NCBI RefSeq assembly: GCF_023856365.1
Contig: NC_064536.1
Coordinates: 37,502,776-37,566,775 of the forward strand
Direction of reading: 5' to 3'
From: Brienomyrus brachyistius
Lineage: Eukaryota; Chordata; Actinopteri; Osteoglossiformes; Mormyridae
DNA: 64,000 bases
Shown piece by piece: positions 23,690 to 37,400 of this stretch. The first letter of the stretch is position 1. Every line of letters starts with the position of its first letter. The notes below the pieces were generated by a model. The model ran no database searches. It saw only the letters and a list, made by a program, of their open reading frames with translations, and had not been told where the DNA came from. The position numbers were made by a program, and so were the translations under genes.

Positions 23690-24235
23690 CTGGTAGGGTC
23701 ACCCAAGACAAACAGGTCCTGGGTGAGGAACTACACAAAGTGCGGCTCGAAAAGACCCCTTATGATGAACAAAAACATGGGGACACGTTTTCCCTTGCCC
23801 GGACGCGGGTCACCGGGGCCCCCTCCTGGAGCCAGGCCTGGGGGTGGGGCACGATGGTGAGCGCCTGGTGGCCAGGCCTGCATGGGGCCTGGTCGGGCAC
23901 AGCCTGAACAAGGCACGTGGGATCCCCCTCCAATGGGCTCACCATCTATAGGAGGGGCCATAGGGGTCAGGTGGGATGTGAGTCGGGCAGCGGGCAGAGG
24001 TGGGGACCTTGGCGGTCTGATCCTCGGCTGCAGAAGCTAACTCTAGGGACATGGAATGTCACCTCTCTGGTGGGGAAGGAGCCTGAGCTGCTGTGCGAGG
24101 CTGTGAGATTTCGACTAGATATAGTCGGGCTTACCTCGACACACAGCTTAGGCTCTGGAACCAGTCTCCTTGAAGGGGGTTGGACCCTCTTCCACTCTGG
24201 AGGGAGAAGACATTTACACACAGAAGACAAGAAGT
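23690..24235 (+). mobile_element. 5' end of a fish LINE (5' UTR plus start of endonuclease ORF)
   Basis: GC-rich block in AT-rich surroundings. It encodes LTLGTWNVTSLVGKEPELL and then FRLDIVGLTSTHSLGSGTSL, the N-terminal end of the APE-type endonuclease of a widespread fish non-LTR retrotransposon. The copy stops abruptly after WTLFHSGG. It appears to be the same family as the fragment at 17000-17680, represented there by its downstream part. Confidence 0.75.
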
Positions 24236-24539
24236 TGTGATACACCCTTGATTGCTGATTTCAAAAGCAGATCGCCGGCTCTCTTCTGTTTCCGTGAGGT
24301 AGGTGAATAAATGCACAGAACTTATTTACTTTGATTGGAATATGTCTTCATTTAATATGTACAGTATTAGTCATATCAGCCAAACAAAATATGGGAAGCT
24401 ATATTGTCAAGATTTGGTAAATGATGACTCAACTAGTTAATAATTTCCCTGTTATGATATTCAAACTTGCTTTTATGTACCTTTTTCCCTATTTAAGCTA
24501 ACTGCTGAATTTAAGAGGATCACAACAGTGAGTTGTTCT

Positions 24540-25625
24540 ATGAGCGGGATGCTCAGTCTTCAACCCTGATGAGGGTGTTTGGCAAGAAAGGCGGTGTTCA
24601 AGGAAGAAAGATTAGAAGCATTATGATACTCATAACCCAGGTATGATAATGGGGGGAAAGATAGAAATTGTCAAACCTGTACAGTTCTAACATTTTAAAC
24701 TTCACCAAAGGCTTGAAATGTAAAGAGGTGATGTAAGAGGGAGGGAGAGACATAAGCCGAGACTGAGAGGGCGCACAGTACTTTCTATAAGAAGGACCTG
24801 ATACAATATGCAACGTTGGGCAGATCTGACAATGTCCACTGAAGTTACAATGGTAGTTACTGTTTCCTGGGACCACATAAATGCTTTTATTTGGCATATT
24901 TCTGTGATTAAATGTATTGCTTGGACTGTGCTGTGCTTTTAACCAACATTATTGAAGGTTCCTTTAATTGTGATTTAAAAGTTATAGTATTGATGCACCC
25001 ATTGATATTGCAAGTTCATACATCATACAATTTGTCAATAACGATTGTTGCATGTGAAAAATATCTCATTCAATGCTGCATTATGTTTGTGACATCGACT
25101 CTGCCTATTGATTAAAATGTTTTTTCTTTTTCATTTCTGTGGTGACATTGTCTGGCCTACATACTCAGACCGATGTCATTGATGTCAGGAGAGAGTGCAT
25201 CATCAAAGCCCTCTGTGTACCTGAACGAAGAGCCTGAGAACACCGTGAAAGAATACATGGTATGTAATTTTAGTTTTTATACTCCAGTCCTTATTGTGAC
25301 ATCTGTAAACAAAGCAGTTATGTACTTAGAAGACAGAAAATGTTTAATTATAGAATCTTTAACCATGTATATTACATAAATGATAGCAGTAATGTAGAAG
25401 GTGCAGACCCAGATGATGAACCGGAAGATGTAGGTATCATTCTGGAGGGTGTGCAAGTTCTGGATGCATTGGAAAACTTGCTGTGGTCTTGTTGTTCGCA
25501 CTTGTATACGCTCTGAATCTCAGCTACCCTCCAGAGCTGAGATACACGTTTGAGGCTTTGCAGAAAATAATCATGGAGCTTGACGGAAGCAGAAATCAAG
25601 CACTGAAAACTCTACTTGCACGTTA
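24540..25625 (+). pseudogene. Broken copy of a multicopy fish SAMD3-like / uncharacterized gene family, 3' exons
   Basis: Three exon-like blocks. About 24540-24640 encodes TLMRVFGKKGGVQGRKIRSI then IMILITQ followed by a GT donor. 25169-25259 begins after ACTCAG with TDVIDVRRECIIKALCV, then after a frameshift YLNEEPENTVKEYM and a GTATGT donor. About 25390-25625 encodes DEPEDVGIILEGVQVLDALE, a second frameshift, then VVLLFALVYALNLSYPPELR and a final block ending LKTLLAR and TAG. Splice sites survive, so it is a decayed genomic copy and not a processed one. The family assignment rests on recalled resemblance to abundant fish proteins with the pattern KGG..GRKI / YLNE.P..L.KEY / ALNLSYP.ELRYTFE.LQKI; function is unknown. 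Confidence 0.6.
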
Positions 25626-26429
25626 GTCATCATCAGTAGTGACCTAGGGGTTACTCTTATGGGAAGGCAGTTGTGAAGACATTTGATGAGTAATTTGCTT
25701 TCAAAAAATGGCAAGCTGTGTTTGTGTTTTACAACTGTTGCTATTTTTGGGTTAGAAAATAGAATAATATTGTGAAATGTCTCTTTAAAAGAAAAGGGTT
25801 CCTTTCAAAAGGAAACTGCTATATATTATAGTGCTGAATGTGAAAAAGACACTTAGAGTATAAGGATGCAAAATGCTATAGTTTCAGTTTGTCCTCAAAC
25901 ATTTTGCTTTACAGTCAGTTGCCAGGACCACATTCTGTTTTTGTACAGTTTCTTTTTTTACTGAATGCATTTTATATGTTGACATTAAATATGTTAACTG
26001 GGGCCAGGCTCAAACAGTGGGCTCCAATTTTCTAGCTCAACAGTTACAATTTTTGCTTGTCTGTCTACTAAAGAAAAAAAAAACAGACAACATAATGTAC
26101 AGTCGGTAGGACTTTGAAATCTGCTTGTTGTTTTTTCACAGCAACATGTTTTCAAGCATTCGCTAAATCAGTGTTTCCTTTTCTGGTAACGTTTTATTCC
26201 AACAAATCCTGGTTTGCTTTGTGTTTTTCTTTTCCATGCTTCACACCAGCCGTGGGTGAACTAGATAAACATATGTTCAAATTCCTGACTATATAAACAC
26301 TGTTTTCTGAATAATATTCTATTATGTTAATTTTCTTCTGATTAAAAAGGTCATCTCTTAGCCTAAAGCATTTCTGATGAATAAACATAACTTTGTTTTT
26401 GTTGGATTAGCACAATTAATTCATGTTAC

Positions 26430-26760
26430 TGTACTATTTTAAAAGGTAGTCATAACTACCCAATTAAATTAAGTAACTCATAGCCCTATCATACAAGTTA
26501 CAATGGCCAAATAAAATCAAGTCAGATCCTACTTTTGTAAATATGTCACATTTACCCTTACAAATGTAGTTGAACTGAACCATGGTAATTAACTAACAGT
26601 AACCCCAATACATCAAGTTGACCCAACAAATTTACATTTTAGGTCAGTCAAAAAAATTCTTTCTCACTAAATTAAAGCATTTGATTTAAGTGTAAAATCT
26701 TTCCATTTTATTACGTTCACCTAACAAGTTTGTTTTTTTTAGGTACAGGCCTTTGTCGTT
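26430..26760. repeat. Possible repeat edge with AACAAGTT/GTTGACCCAACAA motifs
   Basis: AT-rich sequence with recurring AAGTTGA / CAACAAA / ACAAGTT words. Similar words occur at 22640-22730. Such words are frequent at ends of fish DNA transposons. No TIR or TSD could be fixed, so the class is open. Confidence 0.3.
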
Positions 26761-27129
26761 ACCTCAGAAAACTAAAAAAATTCTGAGGCATGCCTCAGAA
26801 AACAGGTGTAATGTTAGTTCATTTCTGAATAACGACTGGAAAAGAGAACCTGTTTCATGAACTAACGAACTTTTAAGTAACGAATGCACGGAACACATGA
26901 AAACGAGATAAAATCTTAGTGGGATAACTGCACAAACCACTTCCCGTTGCTAATGGCTGCTCCAAACAGTGCTACATTAACCCGCCTTGCTCTTTAAAAC
27001 CGCATGACTGATGGGGGGGTCACCACTACGCTGCACCCCGTCCTCGCCGGCAGCAGGTGGCGCCTCGGTCAAAGTAACACCACGTAATTATTATTAATCA
27101 AATGGCTAGGTTATGTACGTCAGGCCCCA

Positions 27130-27355
27130 CCAGTCTTACAGGCGGCGTCGGCGGCCGCCAACTTCACTGACAAATTCTGAGGGGCGCCGACTTGTCGGCA
27201 GATTTCATGTTGGTTCGGACGGGGGACGACTAGGACCGGTGCTGCGCAAAGAAATACGTGGTCAATACAAGGAAGTCAGTGCTTAATGGAAAAAGCCGTT
27301 TACATGAAAGTGGAAGCAACATCAACTTCAGTACTGAAAGAAACGGAGCTAGACG
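27130..27355 (+). promoter_or_regulatory. Candidate promoter and first (non-coding) exon of phc3
   Basis: A CpG-rich patch (GGCGGCGTCGGCGGCC near 27142) precedes sequence ending GACG followed by GTGAGT (27356-27361), a strong donor. A small open frame starts at ATG 27286, but its phase does not join the downstream phc3 exon in frame, so it would be a uORF in a 5' UTR exon. Inferred only from sequence layout. Confidence 0.4.
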
Positions 27356-28413
27356 GTGAGTAAAAACATCCGTGAAGTGCCGGTTCTCACAGGTCAGCGC
27401 GCTGGTGATTGTCGGAGCTGGCAAACAGCGTTTCAGGCAGTCGCGGCATTACAGTTTGCTTCGGACCTGTTCAGCAGACAGGCCACTGCCGGGTGTGTGA
27501 GGCCTATTTGGCCATTAAACGGTGCTCATGCGTCTCTCTGTATCGCTCCGCCCCAGCTGCTAGCAAAGAGCCTGTGGTTAACAGCACGTTTCTGAGCAGG
27601 AAAGCCTCCTATAGTGAGGGAGCTTGGGTGGGGGGTGGAAAGCAAGACCATGCACCCCCTCCCCCACCCAGCCTGGGCTTTACGTTGCCCCACTGACACC
27701 CACGCGCTGGCCCTCTCACACAGACACGCGCACCCCCTGTTTCCCGTAACACCGCCAGCCTGACCTCTCCTCTCCTTCTCTGACCCCCTCCCACGACATC
27801 TATGACTCTTTCTGCCTTGCCCAGTCTATGGGGGGCGTGAAAGGGGGCACTTTCTGTACGTATTTCCGTACTGTAGTTTTGCTGTGAATCACCCCCCCAG
27901 TAGGCCCCTCTGCCGGGAAACCACAGCTGACCTCTTTCTCAGGCTGCCTTCAGCTCTTCATATTTCCTGTCTTTCTCTGTGCTGTCTGGTCTTGTGCACG
28001 ACCCCCCCCCAGCTTGGACTGTAGCCATGCAGGTGTATGTGTGTCTCTGTGTGGGCAAAGTCAGCCATCAACCCCAAAGGCTATGGGAAGCCCTGCCCCC
28101 CATCCCTCCCTAGCCAATGGGAGCAGCCCCTGCATATCCAGTGGTCTAGCACCCTTGGTATATGTCCCCGCCCCCATCCCTCCCTGACCAATGGGAGCAG
28201 CCCCAAACAGGTCCAGCATTCCCCTGTTCCTGCTCACTTAGCCTGGGAGTTTCTCTCTCCATCCTGACCATCTTTCCATTCCATTCTTTCCTTCATTCAT
28301 GCTTTTATGCCCAGCATTCTGTTCATTTTCTACCTCCCCCCCCTCAATCTGTCTTCCTCCTTCATCTCTCTCTCTCTCTCCTCTGCTAACCCTGCACTTG
28401 AACTCTTTCACAG

Positions 28414-31400
28414 TGCCACACACCCGGGTCTCACACGGTGTGAGAAGCTTGGCGGCGCCGGCCAGACCATGGAAGAGCTCAAGGTGAGCAACCCTTTCAC
28501 CCCAGACACCTCGGCGCGTAGGGCAGTACCAGGGGGCCCCCCAAGGGCCCCCAAACAGCTGAAAAGGAGCCGCAAACACTGAGAGAGTGCACTAGCCATA
28601 GCAGTAGCATTAATGATCTGCCAAAGTGTGTCGAGGTTGGGGTGGGGGGGTTTGGCCGTATGCAGCATAGCGAGGGGTTTTATACCAAGCTCCGAGGTGG
28701 AGGGGCGCTCTCAGCATGTTGGTTCTAAAGCGTGTCGGTTCTGAAGCGCATTGTGCGGGGGGGGTCTGTGCTGATATAGGTGTTTGCACATGGGCTGGGG
28801 GGGCGGGGGGTTGCAGACAGTATCTGCAGAGACCCCACCTCTCTCCCTGTTCCTCTTGTGCTGACTCCCCCCCCCATACCTACTTTCATCACCAAAGCGG
28901 TAGCGCAGAGGTTGGCAACATGGTATCCCAGAATACCCTGCTGCCAGAATGCCAGTCAGCTGCCAGCTGTGTGTCGAGATGGTAAGGAGTGCAGGGTCAT
29001 GGGGGGGTGACAGGGGGAAACGCCAGGCGAGGCTTAATTAGCTATGCATTTAGGTACAGTTACACATCCTTTGACATCGGTATCAGTGCAGTGGCAGGTG
29101 GTTGTTGGGTTAAATGGTCTAGTTGTCCTCAAAGCCCTGGACCGGACTGTATCCCCTTGGGGAGAGGGGAAGCAGTCGGCCGGCTTTACCCACCCCCTAT
29201 ATTGAGAGTGAAACTGAGTCATTGCAACTGCCATTGGGCCAGAGATACATGCGGCTCAGCCAGCCTGTGACTCCGCCATCTTTACTTTCCACTGCGAGTA
29301 CAAAAATACTTCCAACCACAACATTCTGTTCCTGTGGTCGTGCTGCTCAAACAGCATGCAGCTGCGAGCTTGTCAGCAGGAGGCCGTGCATTCATGGGCC
29401 GTGCGTGCGAGCGGCAGGCCGTGCATGCAGGCAAGAGGCTGTGCATTCAAGGCCCGTGCATGTGAGCAGCCATTCAGTGCAGAGTATTCGATGTCTTCCA
29501 GCAAGCAGGTAGCCAAAACAGCTCTGGGGTGTCTCGGCTGGAAGTGACTCCTGATGCATAACGTGCAGGTCAATTGCTCACGATCTGATTCTTCAAGGTC
29601 CCTTCTCGACATCTGGGAGTCACTCAGATCCCGCACATATGGAATCCACGGTGTCGATTTCACCAGCAGCTAGGAATGTCACACCGAGAGCCTTGTTGAG
29701 CATTTAACTAGCCAGTGAGTGACTTAACTGAATAAAACACGGGATTATGTAGTACTTTGCACAGACACTGACACCACAAGCTCCTTGATTAGCATTCACT
29801 GCCATGTGGCTGTGGGGTTGAATGGCACTCCCACTCTGTCTGTATGAGGTAAGCGTCACTGGCCGCATGCACTTACAGGGTTTCTACGCGGTAGTAAAAG
29901 GTAGTAAATGAAATCAGACAAAGTTAAGGCCTTTGAAAGGTATTAAAAGGTAGTAAATGGAATTTGACTTGGTAGTAAATTTTCCATCATCCAGCTCGAT
30001 ATATTAGGAGTTTCCCATTTGTCTATGTGTTTTAATTTCATCTAATTAAGAAATATATAACATACATGCTAGCAGGACCTGAGTTGGAATTATTAGCCTA
30101 TCAGAGTGACGCTGACGCCATCTCTCCGCCGTTTACCTCAGTAGAGCCAGTGTGGTCTAACGTGTTGATATTAGCAGAGCCTCTGAAATTAGCTAGTAGA
30201 CACTTGGTGGTGAAGTGGGGAATTGAAAGTTTACTAAAAGTCGGCTTGATAACCCGTCATTTAACGACTGGTGTAAGACGGTCACGGGGAATGACCGGAA
30301 GGCATTCTGCGGTATATGCAAAAAAAAACTCTAAATGGCATTACCGCAATCAAATCTGACCGGGAATCCGCCAGCCATCAACAGCGGATTCGCTGTAGGG
30401 AGCACTTCCCTCTTTCGTTGTTCGGTGATGCTACACGGACCGGGGCAAATGCAAACATAAGGTCAGCTACGAGCACAAAAATTGCCATCACACCCCCTCA
30501 GCAGCAACCTAGTGCGACTAGCAGCACAGCGGCTGCAGTAGACAGACAGCAGACAGACAGCATACAGACAGCAGACCTTACTGTCACCAAGGTTGGCTCT
30601 CAGAGCTGAAGTTAGCCATCATTCGTACAATTCCAATGAGGCTATTGGGGAACTATTCAGAAGCATGTTCACTGACTCCGATATAGGTAAAAGTTTCGCA
30701 TGTGGCAAGGATAAGACTGCATACATGATACGATTCGGCATTGCACCGCATTTTAAGAAATTACTTGTAAACAATACAGGTACTGTATAAACAGGTAAAA
30801 TTGTTTTCTCTTAAGATTTATTTTGAGACATGTTCAACTTTTATCTCATGTTGCATCAACCAATAAATACCAGTGGTTACCACCCATTACCATTCCATGG
30901 ACTCTTTGGACAGTTTTTTTAATCCACAGTGTTACCTGGTGATGAAATAATTCACTACTTTATTCTGTGTGTATGAGAATGTGTGTCTGTCTTAGTGTGT
31001 GTGAGAGTGTGTGACATGACAGACATAAAATTTTATTAATGTTTATGTCTGTTGTCAAGTGTCATTTGTTTTAAGAAGTGTGAAGTTGACTTTAGTAGGT
31101 GGGGTTAAGGGTTCCGGTTAGGATAACCCAAGGGCTAGAGGTAAGGTAAGGACAAACGAAACTCCGCTTGACACTGCAAAAAAACAAATGATATTTAATG
31201 AAAATACTCAATAAAAACAGTTAAACATTAATTTGCCTAATATTTATGATGAGTATTAATATTAACCCCCCCCCCCCCCCCAAAAAAAAAGGCCGCTGTC
31301 CGATTGTTGCTGGTAAGAAATATTGTGGAAGTAGTAAAAAAGGTAGTAAAAGGTAGCAAATTCAACTCTAGGATTCCTGCATAAACCCTGATTTGTGAGT

Positions 31401-34400
31401 GTATGACAAACTGCTTTACTGTACCAAGACTACAGTCAGCTTCCTCTGTGTGTGTATGTGTATGTTTGTGTGTGTGTGTCTGTGTGTGTGTGCATGTGCA
31501 TGCGTGTGTATTTCTGTCTCTTGTTGTGGCCACATTTCACCGGCGTCGCATGTGGGCCGCATGCACGGATGTGCAGTCAGGCCAAAGCGCATTTAGGCCC
31601 ATTTCCAAGAAGCAGAGTATCTGTGCAGATGCTTTTATGTGTCACCAAAATAGCAGCCGAGCCGCCCGATATGGCACCTGACCTCCACTGCCTCTCTCTC
31701 TGCCGCCCCCACAGCTGGTTCTCAGTCCCACTGCACCCCCCCAACCAGACCGGCCTGCTGTCTCCACTGCCCCCACACAGGTGAGCTGGGCACTGGGTGG
31801 GGGGGGGGGGGCGGTGAGATGACAGGATGCTTATTGCATGTGATGACAGGCTGGATTTGGAACCCACATCCCACTGGGTTTCTTCCCAGGGGGCTGTCTT
31901 CATTACTGCGTGTAGCCATTTATACCCCCTGACAAACCCATTGTCCCTCCCTCCCCTCAGGTCCCGACTGTGACTCTCCACGCTCCACAGGCTCTGCCAA
32001 TCAGAACTACGCCCCCATCAATCAAAGTCACGCCCCCCTATGTCAAAGTCACACCCCCGCCGTACAGACCCATGCCCCTCCAGCGCATCCCTGGTGACCC
32101 TGCGGCCCCCCGTCCCCCCTCCTTGCACCAGCTGCCCATCGCACCGGCACCCAGTGAGTGAAACTGCCATTGGGGTTGTTGTCACATTAATAAGAGGCTT
32201 AATTACAGTTTAAAGGTGATACATTCTATAGTCAGCCAAGATCCACATGTTCTTTAACAGCCCACCTATTTGTAGATCATAAAGATTGTACAAAGGTGTA
32301 GAGTATTATAATCCATAATATTTGGGACTCGAACCCAAGGCCCTGGGATCACTTGACCGGCTATGTGGGGAGAATGGTCTGCCTACCTGCCTCATCCTTC
32401 ATTGCTCTTTCAGCTCTTTACTCTTCGGTCCAGTCCCGCCCGCTGATCAAGCACATGCTGCAGTACCGACCATTACCCAAGGGGGCACCAAACCCACTCA
32501 TAATCCCGAAGCCTACCAGTATCCAGCGGAGAGTCTCAGCCAAGACCATTCTCCAGAGTGCAGGACAAAAGGCCAACCAGCAGTGTCTGCTTATTGGGGG
32601 CCCTGCAACCCTGGCAGCACCCATCATGACGACCCCAGCCCCAGTCCAGTCACAGCAGAGCACCACCCCCGTCCCCTCCATAGCCCTCCCACTGGTGCTG
32701 ACCTCTACTCCATTGCAGACACAGTACAATCCGAGATCACCAGTTCATGCTCCCCCAAGCATGTCCCAGACACCTGTCACTGACCCCTCCCTAGGTCCTG
32801 TCCAATTACAGCTCACCACTACAGCAGAAGCTCCTCCTACTCCTCTCCAGGGATCTGCCCATCTTTTACTTTGTAACCCCGCCCAGAAGCCTACTTCCCC
32901 GAGCCCCCCAGCTCCATCCCCTGTCAGAGTCACCCACTCCCCATCCCCTCCCCCTGTTTCCGAGGTGATGGGCACCCCCTCCCCGCCTCATCCCCCTCCC
33001 CAGTCCAGCCCCAGTCCCTCAACTACCCTGAAGGCCCTGCAGCTGCTAAAAGCACTGGTGCAGGAGTCCGAGCTGATCCCAAAGAGGAGGGCGCCAGACC
33101 CTGAGGACGAGCCCGAGCCACCAGAGAAGATCCAGAGCCCTCCCCTGAGTCTTCCTCTGTCTCCATGCCACATCAGGGGCCCGCAGATCCCAGCAGCTGA
33201 GCTGGAGCAGACCCCCAGGGTGAGTGAGCGGCCCCCATTCAAAAAGTTACTTGAGATTTTTCAAAAGCTAAACAAACAGCAAGGGAGTTGGGTAGCACCA
33301 GCTAGCTAGCTGGTCAGCACAAGTTGCCATTTCAGCATCTCATAAATAAGTATTCACTGTGTAGTGACCATTTGTGGCTAACAGGGGATCCTCGAAATCA
33401 TCGGAGGTCCAGACTTGGGACAAGAGGGGTTTCACATTCAGTGTGTTCCCCCCCCCCAGGATTCCCAGGCTGGACACAAGGATCTCTGTGCAGAGGAGTC
33501 GGTGGAGGGCAGCGATGCCCCCCCCTTGGCCAGTGCAGGGTCAGACGGACCCAGGGAAGACCTCCCCAACCCCTCAGGTGGGGTATCAACCAGGGTCCAG
33601 CACTCGTCCCCACAGCTGAGAAGCTCCCCCAATGCTGTCCTCTGTCTGTCCGGCTCTCCAGCTGCTCCCTGCATACCTAGCATGAACTCAGACGCTGGCA
33701 GCCCCCCCTTGGAGCAGCCCGCGAGCCTCCTGTACCCAGACAGCACCCCCTACCCTCTCCGGCAAACGCCAGTGAGGTGTGCCAGCCAATCCCCGACTGC
33801 CAGCCTCCCCACAGAGTCCCCACAGGCCATCGTCAGGCCCCAGATCCTCACCCACCTCGTGGAGGGTTTTGTCATCCAGGAGGGCCTAGAACCTTTCCCG
33901 GTATGTCTTCTGGGAGGGCAACACCACAGATTTTACCCAAAACCCTAGTGATCAAGAACTAAATATTAGTTAGGGTTAATATTTAACCTTTTGGGGAGTG
34001 GCGGCCAATTCTGACCTGCTGTCCATCCCCGTAGGTGTCCCGCTCGTCCCTGATGGTTGACCAGCTGGCCCATGAGGCAGCCGACATCTACCCTGGTGAC
34101 CCGCCAATGGACGTGGACGAAGTGGAGAACTCGGATGTGGATAGCGCTACCACAGATGGTGAGCCAAGCCCAAAATCCGCTAGCAAATTGCCGGAGACTG
34201 TGTAGTGGGTGATGAGGCAGCGGTCAGCTAACCAGGCTGCTCGGTCACCTGCAGACCTGGACAAGCTGCTGTGCGAGTTCTGTGGCAAACGGGGGCCCTC
34301 GCACTCCTTCCTGCGCTCCCAACGATTCTGCTCCCTGCAGTGTGTCCGAGGGTAAGGCCCACCCCCACACCCGGTTTTGGCTAAGTTAAGTGGGCAGGGC

Positions 34401-37400
34401 TACCGTGTTGCCATCACTGAGTGTCTCAGCTCACTTCCCATTAGATTAAGCTGATCACGAGCCAGTACCCATAATGCACCTCACTTAATGAGCTTTAAGA
34501 AAGGTGGGTGGAGTTTTGAACCCCTCCCACAGAGCCTCCCTACATGCCTTGCCCCCCTACCCACAGGTTCAACATGGCATATTCCAAGCGCATGAACGCG
34601 CTAAAGGCGAAGAAGATGGGCCGCTGGACGTCACGCACAGAGGGGAGGCGCAGCCGCCAGACCAACCCGCTGGAGGGTGGCCACGGAGAGCGCCACCATC
34701 AGGTCAGTGTCATCCCTTGTCTGCGAACATGCTGAGCATCCAGTTACTAAACTGCTGTCCTCGTCTCCTGTCACAGGCACCTAAGCAGTACGGTGCCACC
34801 AGCCCGTTTCCAAAGGAGGCCACGGCAGAGAAAGTAGAGAAGCCGTCCATCCCTATGACAACAAGACTGCGTCGCCAGGTGGAACATCGACCGGCGCGTG
34901 CAAGGGCCAAGTCAGCTCCTGATTGGGTCGACAGATCAGCACTAGCTGCCCCGACCAGCAGCCCCGGCCTGTGGACTGTGGACCAAGTGTGGGCCTTCAT
35001 ACACTCCATGCCAGGTGCAGTACCCCGGATATTGTGGACCTAAGCCTAATGCGATCATTAATGCTAATGCTAATACTAACCCTGATGCTAAACCCAGGAG
35101 CGCGGTAGAGATTTTTGAAGTGGGAGGGACCAAACAGTAAACAAAAGGTCTCAACTCTTAGGCATATCCAGCCATGGTTGATGAGGTGTTCAGCATGATT
35201 TAATATACTAAACATTTTGATTGACAATGGCAGCATAAACAACAGGTTTGTTGTAAGTTTAAATTGACTGACTCCCAGTATACTGTAATGTTACGCATTA
35301 TGTGAGGGCAAATTCATAGATTTATAGCTTTATTCTAACAGACATAATTTAACATTAAGTTAAACTTGTATGAATTTGTTTTCTTTGTTGCAGTAGCATA
35401 AATTAGCCAATCAGAGAAATGGGAAGTTTATGTAGGCAGTTGCGGGGAGGCATGGTGGTGCAGTGGTTAGCACTGTTGCCTCACACCTCTGGGACCCGGG
35501 TTCGAATCTCCGCCTGATTCGTGAATCTCCGCGTGTCGGTGTACAGGCAGGAGGATGAGTATGTGTATAGGCACGGGAATGCATGTCTGTGTGCAGGCAG
35601 GAGGATGAGTATGCGTGTATAGGCATGGGGATGCATGTCTGTGTGCAGGCAGGAGGATGAATATGCGTGTATAGGCATGGGGATGCATGTCTGTGTGCAG
35701 GCAGGAGGATGAGTATGCATGTATAAGCACAAGGATGCGTGTAGGTGTGCAGGTAGGAGGATGAGTGTGCAGGTAGGAGGATGTGTGTATAGGCACAGGG
35801 AGCATGTCTGTGTGCAGGCAGGAGGATGAGTATGCGTGTATAAGCACAAGGATGCGTGTAGGTGTGCAGGCAGGAGGATGAGTGTGTATAGGCATGGGGA
35901 TGCATGTCTGTGTGCAGGCAGGAGGATGAGTATGCGTGTATAGGCATGGGGATGCATGTCTGTGTGCAGGCAGGAGGATGAGTGTGTATAGGCATGGGGA
36001 TGCATGTCTGTGTACAGGCAGGAGGATGAGTATGCGTGTATAGGCATGGGGATGCATGTCTGTGTGCAGGCAGGAGGATAGGTATGTGTGTATAGGCATG
36101 GGGATGCATGTCTGTGTGCAGGCAGGAGGATGGGTATGTGTGTATAGGCATGGGGATGCATGTCTGTGCAGGCAGGAGGATGAGTATGCGTGTATAGGCA
36201 TGGGGATGCATGTCTGTGTGCAGGCAGGAGGATGAGTATGCATGTATAAGCACAGGGATGCGTGTCGGTGTAGAGGCAGGAGGATGAGTATGTGTGTATT
36301 AGCACAAGGATGCGTGTTGGTGTGCAGGCAGGAGGATGAGTATGCGTGTATAGGTACGGGGATGCATGTCTGTGTACAAGGATGGGGATGCGTATACATG
36401 TATAGGCATGGGGATGCGTGTCTGTGTACAGGGATGGGATTCATGTCAGTGTACAGGGATGGGGATGCGTATGCATATATAGGCATGGGGATGCGTGTCT
36501 TTGTACAGGCATGGGGATGAGTGTCTTTGTACAGGCATGGGGATGCGTATGTATGTATAGGCATGGGGATGCGTGTCTGTGTACAGGGATGGGGATGCGT
36601 ATGCATGTATAGGCATGGGGATGCATGTCTGTGTACAGGGATGGGAATGCGTATGCATGTATAGGCATGGGGATGCGTGTCTGTGTATAGGGACGGGGAC
36701 GCGTGTCTATGTGCAGGCAGGAGGATGAGTATGCGTGTATAAGCACAGGGATGCGTGTCGGTGTACAGGCAGGAGGATGAGTATTTGTGTATAGGTACGG
36801 GGATGCATGTTGGTGTACAGGGATGGGGATGCATGTCTTTGTACAAGGATGGGGATGCGTATGCATGTATTGGCATGGGGATGCGTGTCTGTGTACAGGG
36901 ATGGGATTCATGTCAGTGTATAGGCATGGGGATGCATGTCTGTGTACAGGCATGGGGATGCGTGTCTTTGTACAGGCATGGGGATGCGTATGCATGTATA
37001 GGCATGGGGATTCGTGTCTGTGTACAGGGATGGGGATGCGTATGCATGTAAATGCATGGGGATGCATGTCTGTGTACAGGGATGGTGATGCGTATGCATG
37101 TATAGGCATGGGGATGTGTGTCTTTGTACAGGGATGGGGATGCGTATGCATGTATAGGCATGGGGATGCGTGTCTGTACAGGCAGGAGGATGAGTATGCG
37201 TGTATAGGTAGGGGGATGCATGTCTGTGTACAGGGATGGGGATGCATGTCTTTGTACAGGCATGGGGATGCGTATGCATGTATAGGCATGGGGATGCGTG
37301 TCTGTGTACAGGGATGGGCATGCATATGAATGTATAGGCATGGGGATGCGTGTCTGTGTACAGGGATGGGGATGCATGTCTGTGTACAGGGATGGGGATG

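Noticed and set aside
27286..27355. MEKAVYMKVEATSTSVL... as the N-terminus of phc3
   Set aside because: The donor phase (1) joins exon 28414-28483 in a frame that hits stops in the following exons, so at most it is a uORF in a 5' UTR exon.
32322..32783. Alternative 153-codon plus ORF overlapping phc3
   Set aside because: It is a shadow frame; the overlapping frame of exon 32414-33219 joins both neighbouring exons in phase and continues into HD1, the FCS finger and the SAM domain.
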